NCBI GenBank assembly: GCA_030839005.1
Contig: JAUZEM010000400.1
Coordinates: 1-6,326, forward strand
Reading direction: 5' to 3'
DNA length: 6,326 bases
Source: Actinomycetota bacterium
GTDB lineage: Bacteria; Actinomycetota; Acidimicrobiia; IMCC26256; PALSA-610
The position numbers were made by a program, and so were the translations under genes. The notes below the pieces were generated by a model, which was not told where the DNA came from, did no database searches, and was given only the letters and a program-made list of their open reading frames with translations. Positions 1 through 4,622 of the stretch are shown piece by piece (position 1 is the first letter of the stretch; every line of letters starts with the position of its first letter).

Positions 1-438
1 AACATCCGCACGTATCGCTACATCGGCGCGGAGGCGCGGCGCATCGACGGCGGCTACGAATCGCTCGGCGACATGGGGTCGCTCGATGCCGACGGCTACC
101 TGTACCTGAGCGACCGCCAGACCGACATGATCCTCGCCGGGGGCGCGAACATCTATCCCGCCGAGATCGAAGCCGCGCTCGACGAGCACGCGCGAGTGCG
201 GTCGTGCGCGGTGATCGGCCTGCCCGACGACGATCTCGGCAACGTGGTGCACGCGATCGTGCAGACCGACGACGGGTCGCCGATCGACTTCGGCGAGTTG
301 CGCGCCCACCTGGGCGAACGCCTGGTCCGTTACAAGATCCCCCGCACGTTCGAGTTCACGACCGAGCCGCTGCGCGACGACGCGGGCAAGCTCCGCCGCT
401 CGGCGCTGCGGGCCGAACGCGTGGGCGGGCTAGACTAG
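1..438 (+). CDS. Acyl-CoA synthetase / AMP-binding (ANL) enzyme, C-terminal part only
   Basis: The reading frame is open from the first base and stops at TAG 436-438, so the 5' part of the gene lies outside the window; the ATG at 73 is internal. The 145 visible residues are the end of the N-domain plus the mobile C-terminal domain of an adenylate-forming enzyme. SLGDMG (22-26) is the Asp-containing A7 motif, with Leu where TGD is usual. SDRQTDMILAGGANIYPAEIE (37-57) is the A8 hinge region, and the Lys of AGKLRRS (K130) is the A10 catalytic lysine. The family activates a carboxylic acid with ATP and loads it onto CoA in the cytoplasm. The GGANIYPAEIEAAL form is typical of fatty-acid, bile-acid or steroid-side-chain CoA ligases. 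The substrate cannot be inferred because the acyl-binding domain is missing. An amidohydrolase follows 27 nt downstream on the same strand, so the two may be co-transcribed. Confidence 0.93.
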   Translation, partial: NIRTYRYIGAEARRIDGGYESLGDMGSLDADGYLYLSDRQTDMILAGGANIYPAEIEAALDEHARVRSCAVIGLPDDDLGNVVHAIVQTDDGSPIDFGELRAHLGERLVRYKIPRTFEFTTEPLRDDAGKLRRSALRAERVGGLD

Positions 439-451
439 AACGGCATTCTAG
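435..451. promoter_or_regulatory. CTAG-type inverted repeat, possible operator
   Basis: A perfect 6-bp inverted repeat, CTAGAA-CGGCA-TTCTAG, lies across the stop codon of the synthetase and ends 5 nt before the GGAGG of the next gene. An overlapping CTAG-A-CTAG sits at 430-438. CTAG therefore occurs three times in 22 bp, although it is a scarce tetranucleotide in high-GC genomes. The arrangement resembles a TetR-type operator, but no regulator gene is in the window. It is not a match to the mycobacterial KstR box (TNNAACNNGTTNNA), because the half-sites are spaced differently. A weak transcript hairpin is the alternative, but there is no T-run to make a terminator. Confidence 0.4.
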
Positions 452-455
452 ATTC

Positions 456-460
456 GGAGG
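456..460 (+). promoter_or_regulatory. Shine-Dalgarno site (GGAGG) of the amidohydrolase
   Basis: GGAGG ends 5 nt before ATG 466, which is good spacing. It overlaps the in-frame GTG at 460, so that GTG cannot use it. This decides the start in favour of ATG 466. It is the only strong Shine-Dalgarno sequence seen at a gene start in this window. Confidence 0.8.
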
Positions 461-465
461 TGGCC

Positions 466-1644
466 ATGGGTACCGTCGAGTTCGACGTGTTCGACGCCGA
501 CAACCACTACTACGAGGCGACGGACGCGTTCATCCGGCATCTCCCGAAGCACCGCTCGAAGTTGGTGCAGTGGGCCGAGGTCGATGGCAAGCAGCGGATG
601 ATCGTCGACAACAAGCTCTTTCGGTTCATCCCGAACCCGACGTTCGACCCCGTCGCGCGGCCCGGTTGTCTCGACGAGTACTTCCGCGGCAAGCAGGCCG
701 GCGACGACATTCGCGCCGCGTTCGGCGAACTGGAGCCGATCAGTCCCGCGTATCGCGACCCGGCTGCCCGCGTCACACTCATGAATACGCAGGGTATGCA
801 GGGTTGCTTCTTGTTCCCGACGCTCGGCGTGGGCGTCGAGGAAGCGATGCTGCACGACCCCGACGCGCTGCACGACGTGTTCCATGCGTTCAACGAGTGG
901 ATGCTCGACGATTGGACCTTCAACTACACCGGCCGCATCTACGCCGCGCCCTACATCGCGCTCCAGGACCCGCGCCGCGCCGAGCAGGAGGTCGAGTACG
1001 CGCTCGCGAACGGCGCGCACGTCGTGGTAATGCGCTCGGGGCCCGTGCGCGGCCCCGGCTTCTCCCGCAGCCCCGGCGATCGGATGTACGACCGCATGTG
1101 GGCGCGCCTCGCCGAGGCCGGCATCCTGGCCGCGTATCACTCGGGGGACGCGGGCTACAACCGCTATGCCGACGAGTGGGGAGGCGGCGGCGACTTCCAG
1201 GCCTTCCGCAACGACCCCTTCCGCAGCGTGACGGGTGGGCATCGCCCGATCTACGACACCGTGGCCGCGCTGGCGTGTCACGGCGTGCTCCGCCGGCATC
1301 CGAACCTGCGGGTCGCGACCATCGAGAGCGGCTCGGAATGGGTCGCACTCTTGTTGAAGGCATTGAAGAAGTCGTACGGCCAGCTGCCGGGTGCGTACGA
1401 GGGAGTCGATCCGGTCGAGCAGGTGCAGGAGCACGTGTGGGTCTCGCCTTACTACGAGGACGATCTCGACGAACTGCGCGACGAGCTCGGCGCGACCCAG
1501 ATGATCTTCGGCTCCGACTATCCCCACGCGGAGGGCCTCGCCGATCCGAAGTCGTTCGTCGACGATCTCCCGAATTTCTCGGAGGAGGAGATCCGGCTCG
1601 TGATGCGCGAGAACGGGCTCGCGCTCTCGCAGCCCCGGACCTGA
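466..1644 (+). CDS. Amidohydrolase-2 family metal-dependent hydrolase/decarboxylase
   Basis: A 392-residue protein starting at ATG 466, with GGAGG correctly spaced upstream; an in-frame GTG at 460 would add two residues but lies inside the ribosome site. It matches the ACMSD-like amidohydrolase-2 family, whose TIM-barrel enzymes hydrolyse or decarboxylate ring-derived and carboxylic substrates using a bound divalent metal. The N-terminal strand motif is FDADNHYYE (9-17), where D12-x-H14 stands in place of the usual HxH. Other likely metal or catalytic residues are H225 in AYHSGD, E287 in IESGSEW, and D351 in IFGSDYPHAEG near the C-terminus. The length is normal, and no signal peptide or membrane segment is seen, so it is probably cytoplasmic. 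The upstream acyl-CoA synthetase suggests a role in a degradation pathway. The substrate is unknown, and 'amidohydrolase' should be read as a family name only. It ends 30 nt from the convergent methyltransferase gene, with no obvious terminator between. Confidence 0.9.
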   Translation: MGTVEFDVFDADNHYYEATDAFIRHLPKHRSKLVQWAEVDGKQRMIVDNKLFRFIPNPTFDPVARPGCLDEYFRGKQAGDDIRAAFGELEPISPAYRDPAARVTLMNTQGMQGCFLFPTLGVGVEEAMLHDPDALHDVFHAFNEWMLDDWTFNYTGRIYAAPYIALQDPRRAEQEVEYALANGAHVVVMRSGPVRGPGFSRSPGDRMYDRMWARLAEAGILAAYHSGDAGYNRYADEWGGGGDFQAFRNDPFRSVTGGHRPIYDTVAALACHGVLRRHPNLRVATIESGSEWVALLLKALKKSYGQLPGAYEGVDPVEQVQEHVWVSPYYEDDLDELRDELGATQMIFGSDYPHAEGLADPKSFVDDLPNFSEEEIRLVMRENGLALSQPRT

Positions 1645-1674
1645 CGTCCCTAATCTCGCTGACGCCCTGACGCG

Positions 1675-2712
1675 CTACTCGGGTTTCACCGCGACGACGA
1701 GGTCGCGCGTGATCGCATGGTCGACGCGATGTTCGAACGACCCGTCGCCCGTGCGCGGCTCGAGACCGTGTCGACCGAGCAGTTCGACGAGCTCGTCGCG
1801 CGCGAGCACTTTGGTGTTCCAGGACAATCCGATCGCGGCGCCGGGCTTCATTGCGCCGATCCAGCCGTCGAGCGCCGCGTCGAGGAGCGCTTCCGGACGT
1901 CGCGTGCGCGCATCGGGTCGGGTGCGACTGGCGTGCTGCACCCCGTACGGCAGATCGGCGATCACCGCATCGAAGACGGGTTTGCGGTAGTGGTCGCCGG
2001 CTTGGCGCGTATCGTCGTTCACGAGGCGTACGCGTTGTACGTCGTCAGCCTTGTACTCGTGCTTGTCGCGGGCGAAGACCACCTCGAGCCGTCGGCCGAC
2101 GACCTTCCCGTCGCGTCGCAACGGCATCGTGTGGACCTGATGCTTGTAACGCTTGTCCTTCAGCCACGTGACGAAGAACGTGCGGTACGCGTCGTAGGCG
2201 ACACGATCGATCTCGATGCCGTCGACGTCGAAGCCGTAGACGAGGCCTTGATTCAGCGACGTTCCGCGCCCGCACGCCGGGTCGAGCACGCGTAGCCGGC
2301 GCGTCGGCCAGTCAGCGGTGTGGGCCGACGCCGCGAGCGTCACGTTGAACAGCAACTTGGTGAACTGCTCGTTGGTCTTGCCCTTGTAACGCTGGATCGT
2401 CAGCAAATCGTCGTCGAGGTGCGCGACGGGAGCCAGGGCGACGGGAACGAGGCGCCCGTCGTCCTCGATCTGGAACAACGCGAAGGCGGACGACAGGTTG
2501 GAAAGGCGTGCGACGTCGTCGGTGGACATCGTCTCGGCGGCCGAGAAGCGCACGTAGTCGACACCGCCGATGACCGCCGGTTCCACGGCGTACAGCGAGC
2601 CGTTCAACACGCGCTCGTTGAGCACCGAAAGCTCGGCCTGGTTCAGCGCGGCCGCACCCTTGCTGTAGAGGCGATTTGCCGCGGGTCGGAGGAGCAGCGC
2701 GTACGCGGGCAT
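1675..2712 (-). CDS. TRM11-like SAM-dependent methyltransferase (probable RNA guanine-N2 type)
   Basis: A 345-residue protein with a Rossmann-type methyltransferase domain in its C-terminal two thirds. Motif I is VLDPACGRGTS (142-152), binding S-adenosylmethionine. The acidic loop after the next strand is FDVDGIEID (161-169). The catalytic motif IV is ADLPYGVQH (252-260), corresponding to the (D/N)PPY of N-methyltransferases. The block RYKGKTNEQFTKLLFN (108-123) just before the domain is also seen in Trm11/Trm14-type enzymes, which make N2-methylguanosine in tRNA. The first 100 residues have no THUMP motif I can recognise, so the substrate (tRNA, rRNA or other) is an inference. A charged insert (about 184-245) separates the SAM-binding part from motif IV. 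The start is ATG at 2710-2712; no Shine-Dalgarno is visible, but TACCTT lies 8 nt upstream, so the mRNA may be leaderless. It is transcribed away from the DUF952 gene. Confidence 0.85.
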   Translation of the reverse strand: MPAYALLLRPAANRLYSKGAAALNQAELSVLNERVLNGSLYAVEPAVIGGVDYVRFSAAETMSTDDVARLSNLSSAFALFQIEDDGRLVPVALAPVAHLDDDLLTIQRYKGKTNEQFTKLLFNVTLAASAHTADWPTRRLRVLDPACGRGTSLNQGLVYGFDVDGIEIDRVAYDAYRTFFVTWLKDKRYKHQVHTMPLRRDGKVVGRRLEVVFARDKHEYKADDVQRVRLVNDDTRQAGDHYRKPVFDAVIADLPYGVQHASRTRPDARTRRPEALLDAALDGWIGAMKPGAAIGLSWNTKVLARDELVELLGRHGLEPRTGDGSFEHRVDHAITRDLVVAVKPE

Positions 2713-2720
2713 CGCCGGTC

Positions 2721-2726
2721 AAGGTA
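2721..2726 (-). promoter_or_regulatory. Candidate -10 hexamer (TACCTT) of the methyltransferase gene
   Basis: On the minus strand TACCTT, a TANNNT match, lies 8 nt before the ATG at 2712. No Shine-Dalgarno occurs in the gap, which fits a leaderless transcript starting at or close to the A of ATG. No convincing -35 element is seen. The 57-nt region 2713-2769 must hold the promoters of both this gene and the divergent DUF952 gene. Confidence 0.4.
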
Positions 2727-2755
2727 CTTCCGACGTCGGGAGCCGCCGGCGTGCG

Positions 2756-2761
2756 TAGGCT
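2756..2761 (+). promoter_or_regulatory. Candidate -10 hexamer (TAGGCT) of the DUF952 gene
   Basis: TAGGCT fits TANNNT and lies 8 nt before the GTG start at 2770. There is no purine-rich ribosome site in between, again suggesting a leaderless mRNA. No clear -35 box is seen. Confidence 0.38.
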
Positions 2762-2769
2762 CGACGCGC

Positions 2770-3132
2770 GTGACCCGTCTCATCTTCCACATCACGACCG
2801 CGCCCGAGTGGGACGCCGCGCGCGGCATCGGCGAGTACCGCGCGCCCAGCCTGGAAACCGAAGGCTTCATCCACTGCTCGCTGCCGACCCAGGTGAACCA
2901 CGTCGCGGACTGGTTCTACCGGGACGTTCCCGATCTCGTGCTGCTCTGCGTCGACCCGGCCGAGCTGACGAGCGAGTTGCGCTGGGAGCCGTCGTCCGAC
3001 TCCTTCGCCGGCGAGTTCCCCCACGTGTACGGCCCGATCGCGATCGACGCCGTCGTCGTCGCCCTTCCCTGGGGCCCCGGCGACAACGGCTTCGCCCTTC
3101 CCGACCAGATCCGCGACCTCCTCGACGGCTGA
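2770..3132 (+). CDS. DUF952 family protein
   Basis: A 120-residue protein starting at GTG 2770. The frame stays open far upstream, but that part is antisense to the methyltransferase. The family similarity begins at once with RLIFHITTAPEW (3-14), which fixes the start. The DUF952 hallmarks are all present in order: IFHITT, YRAPSLETEGFIHCS (23-37), QVNHVADWFY (41-50), LVLLCVDP (56-63), LRWEP (70-74) and FPHVYGPIAIDAV (83-95). The conserved H7, H35, W72, E73 and H85 are the likely functional residues. The biochemical role of the family is not established. As I recall, the solved Caulobacter member was classed with the ADP-ribosyltransferase fold, so NAD-related or nucleotidyl chemistry is possible but unproven. 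The protein is full length, with no signal peptide or membrane segment. It stands alone on its strand, divergent from the methyltransferase and convergent with the SDR gene across the repeat array. Confidence 0.9.
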   Translation: MTRLIFHITTAPEWDAARGIGEYRAPSLETEGFIHCSLPTQVNHVADWFYRDVPDLVLLCVDPAELTSELRWEPSSDSFAGEFPHVYGPIAIDAVVVALPWGPGDNGFALPDQIRDLLDG

Positions 3133-3135
3133 CCC

Positions 3136-3259
3136 CACCCGTTTTGCCAACTGTTCGCAAGAAAAAGGACGCGTGGGAGTGACTTTGTTTGCGATCTGTT
3201 GGCAAGAAAAGTGACGCGTGGGCGTCAATTTGCTTGCCGTCTGTTGGCAAGAAACGCGT
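3136..3259. repeat. Tandem repeat array, three units of 45-nt period
   Basis: Units start near 3136, 3181 and 3226. The core CTGTT(C/G)GCAAGAAA recurs at 3151, 3196 and 3241, exactly 45 nt apart each time, and TTGC recurs at 3144, 3189 and 3234. Units 1 and 2 agree at about 34 of 45 positions. Unit 3 has lost about 5 nt after GCAAGAAA and ends in the last codons of the SDR gene. ACGCGT is present in each unit (3169, 3214, 3254). Every unit can form a TTGC-N9-GCAA hairpin; in unit 3 it lengthens to CTTGCC-N7-GGCAAG (3233-3251). The array fills the whole gap between two convergent genes and is visibly richer in A/T than the flanks. Its origin is unknown: it could be a VNTR-like array, copies of a dispersed repeat, or duplicated terminators. 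Confidence 0.85.
3208..3231. terminator. Probable bidirectional intrinsic terminator
   Basis: A perfect 6-bp stem with a 4-nt loop, TGACGC-GTGG-GCGTCA, occupies 3212-3227. After one mismatch the stem can continue as AAA at 3208-3210 paired with TTT at 3229-3231. Read rightward it is followed by ATTTGCTT, and read leftward by CTTTTCTT, so a short T-run follows the stem in both directions. It lies between the ends of the convergent DUF952 (+) and SDR (-) genes, exactly where a shared terminator is expected. The same segment of repeat unit 1 has lost most of the pairing. The T-runs are modest, so efficiency is uncertain. Confidence 0.6.
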
Positions 3260-4047
3260 TAGGTGAGGTCGGGGAGGGCGAGGTCGAGGTTCGCCTCTTC
3301 GAGGCCGCCGTCGACCTCGAACAGCTTCCCGGTCACGAAGCTGCCGGCCGGCGAGGCGAGGTAGAGCGCACACAGCGCGATGTCCTCGGGCCGCCCGAGC
3401 CGTTTGAGCGGCGTGCGCCGCACCATCTCGTCGCGTATCTCGGGATTGTCGAGCACGGTCTCGAGCGCGCTCGTCGCGATCGACCCGACCGCGATCGCGT
3501 TGACGCGGACCTTCGGCGCGAGGTCGGCCGCGGTCAACCGCGTCATGTGAGACAGCGCCGCCTTCGCGGTGCCGTACGCGACGAACCCGCGGTCGCGCAG
3601 GCGTCCGATCGCGGACGAGATGTTGACGATCGCACCCTCACCGGTCGCGAGCAGGTGTGGGGTCGCGGCCTTGCTGAGGACGAACGCGGTCGTCACGTTG
3701 AAGTGGAACGACCGCTCGAAGAAGCCGGGACTCGTGTCGAGGAAGGGCCGCGGCATCGTCCCGCCCGCGTTGTTCACGACGACGTCGATCCCACCGAGCT
3801 CGGCGACGGTACGAGCGACGATGTCCTGGAGAACGTCGTTGTCATTCACGTCGGCGGGGATGACGAGCGCTTCGCGGCCGGCGGCGCGCACGTCGGCCGC
3901 GACCTCGTCGAGCTGGTCCTTCGTGCGCGCGGTCAGCACGATGTTCGCGCCCGCATCGGCGAAGGTCCGGGCGATCGACGCGCCGATGCCACGTCCAGCG
4001 CCGGTGACGATCGCGACCTTGCCGTCGAGCCGGAACGCGTCGAGCAT
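3259..4047 (-). CDS. SDR family NAD(P)-dependent oxidoreductase
   Basis: A 262-residue classical short-chain dehydrogenase/reductase. The cofactor motif TGAGRGIG is at 15-22 and NNAGG at 92-96. N117, S144/S145 and Y158-x3-K162 (YGTAK) supply the catalytic tetrad. The C-terminal TGKLFEVDGG (239-248) is the usual family ending. The post-catalytic loop reads AVGSIAT (186-192), with Val where APG is normally found. The tail NLDLALPDL resembles mycobacterial Rv0927c, from memory. The likely reaction is oxidation or reduction of a hydroxyl/keto group on an acyl-CoA, steroid or related lipid; the substrate is unknown. The start chosen is ATG 4047, 2 nt after the MaoC stop. A GTG at 4053 overlaps that stop by 4 nt (GTGA) and would add two residues; it is a fair alternative. 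Neither has a clear Shine-Dalgarno, and both imply translational coupling. The stop lies at the end of the repeat array. Confidence 0.93.
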   Translation of the reverse strand: MLDAFRLDGKVAIVTGAGRGIGASIARTFADAGANIVLTARTKDQLDEVAADVRAAGREALVIPADVNDNDVLQDIVARTVAELGGIDVVVNNAGGTMPRPFLDTSPGFFERSFHFNVTTAFVLSKAATPHLLATGEGAIVNISSAIGRLRDRGFVAYGTAKAALSHMTRLTAADLAPKVRVNAIAVGSIATSALETVLDNPEIRDEMVRRTPLKRLGRPEDIALCALYLASPAGSFVTGKLFEVDGGLEEANLDLALPDLT

Positions 4048-4049
4048 GC

Positions 4050-4505
4050 TCACGCGAGATACCGCGAGATCGACTCGACGATCGCGACCGGCTTGTCGCC
4101 GCCCTCGCGCTCCATCGTGATGCGGACCGTTGCCTGTACGCCGCCCGGGACGTCCTTGACGTCGAGGAGCTCGCCCCGCGCCCGTACCCGGGAGTTGACG
4201 GGCACCGGCGCCGGGAAACGGACCTTGTCGGCTCCGTAGTTGATGCCCATCGAGATGCCGCTGACGTGCACGAGCTGCGCGAGGAAATGGGCCGCCAGGG
4301 ACATCGTCAGGTAGCCGTGGGCGATAGGAGTACCGAACGGGCCCGCCTTGGCGCGTTCGGTGTCGACGTGGATCCACTGGTTGTCGAGCGTGGCTTCCGC
4401 GAACTTGTCGATCTGGTCCTGGGTGATCGTGACCCAGTCGGTCACACCCAGGTCGGCGCCGACCGCGCCGAGCAGGTCTTGGGGCGAAGCGAAGTCCTTG
4501 GTCAT
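4050..4505 (-). CDS. MaoC-type (R)-specific enoyl-CoA hydratase, Rv0130/HtdZ-like
   Basis: A 151-residue single hot-dog-fold hydratase of the MaoC family. The hydratase-2 signature is complete: LDNQWIHVDTERAKAGPFGTPIAHGYLTMSL (40-70), with catalytic D41 and H46 spaced five apart as in PhaJ-type enzymes. INYGADKVRFPAPVPVNSRVRARGE (88-112) forms the second conserved block. Such enzymes add water to trans-2-enoyl-CoA, giving (R)-3-hydroxyacyl-CoA. The whole sequence, including its length, closely resembles Mycobacterium tuberculosis Rv0130 (HtdZ), as I remember it. The start is ATG at 4503-4505. The frame runs further upstream, but only antisense to gyrB, and the family similarity begins here. 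There is no ribosome site; a promoter with -35-like and -10-like boxes lies directly upstream. The SDR gene follows within 2 nt (or overlaps), so the pair probably acts on the same substrate, with hydration followed by oxidation. Confidence 0.93.
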   Translation of the reverse strand: MTKDFASPQDLLGAVGADLGVTDWVTITQDQIDKFAEATLDNQWIHVDTERAKAGPFGTPIAHGYLTMSLAAHFLAQLVHVSGISMGINYGADKVRFPAPVPVNSRVRARGELLDVKDVPGGVQATVRITMEREGGDKPVAIVESISRYLA

Positions 4506-4512
4506 GCAGGGG

Positions 4513-4543
4513 ACGCTATAAGGGTTCGCGCCGTCGATGTCGA
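4513..4543 (-). promoter_or_regulatory. Candidate promoter of the MaoC-SDR unit
   Basis: On the minus strand TCGACA (4543-4538, one mismatch from TTGACA) is followed by 17 nt and then TATAGC (4520-4515). An overlapping TAGCGT (4518-4513) fits TANNNT and ends 7 nt before the ATG at 4505. No Shine-Dalgarno fits between, so the transcript would be leaderless or nearly so. This is the best-formed promoter in the window. Confidence 0.5.
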
Positions 4544-4610
4544 TGCCGAGCCCGATGGCAGGCGTCCTGCGCCGAGCTCGCCGAAACGCGATCGCGGCGC
4601 ACCGGTCACC

Positions 4611-4616
4611 TACGGT
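4611..4616 (+). promoter_or_regulatory. Candidate -10 hexamer (TACGGT) of the gyrase B gene
   Basis: TACGGT fits TANNNT and lies 6 nt before ATG 4623. There is no Shine-Dalgarno in the gap, which suggests a leaderless mRNA. No good -35 box is seen 17-18 nt upstream, where a CGCGATCGCG palindrome (4587-4596) is found instead. The region 4506-4622 carries the promoters of both gyrB and the divergent MaoC gene and contains no other gene. Confidence 0.4.
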
Positions 4617-4622
4617 TGCCTC

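Noticed and set aside
435..451. KstR-type steroid regulator box
   Set aside because: The mycobacterial box is AACNNGTT with a 2-nt centre; here the half-sites are CTAGAA and TTCTAG separated by 5 nt.
204..1670. Long Arg/Pro-rich frames over the amidohydrolase (488 aa on + from 204; 359 aa on - at 448-1527)
   Set aside because: They lie over a well-supported enzyme gene in other frames, have the composition of high-GC shadow frames, and show no recognisable domain or ribosome site.
1645..1674. Terminator between the convergent amidohydrolase and methyltransferase genes
   Set aside because: No stem-loop with a T-run is seen in these 30 nt.
2320..2769. N-terminal extension of the DUF952 frame back to ATG 2320
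   Set aside because: The added 150 residues are antisense to the methyltransferase gene and do not belong to DUF952; the family begins at GTG 2770.
3136..3259. Possible CRISPR array
   Set aside because: The units are contiguous, with similarity across most of the 45 nt; there are no unique spacers between constant repeats and no cas gene nearby.
2719..3373. Minus-strand frames of 168-169 aa with 15-residue peptide repeats
   Set aside because: The repeated peptides come from the 45-nt DNA repeat, and the rest is antisense to DUF952 or SDR. No ribosome site or promoter supports translation.
4048..4377. N-terminal extension of the SDR frame to 4377
   Set aside because: It overlaps the MaoC gene in another frame and precedes the normal SDR start just before the Rossmann motif.
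4587..4596. CGCGATCGCG palindrome upstream of gyrB as an operator
   Set aside because: The same 10-mer occurs inside the SDR gene (3490-3499), and similar GATCGC strings recur in coding sequence, so it is probably compositional.
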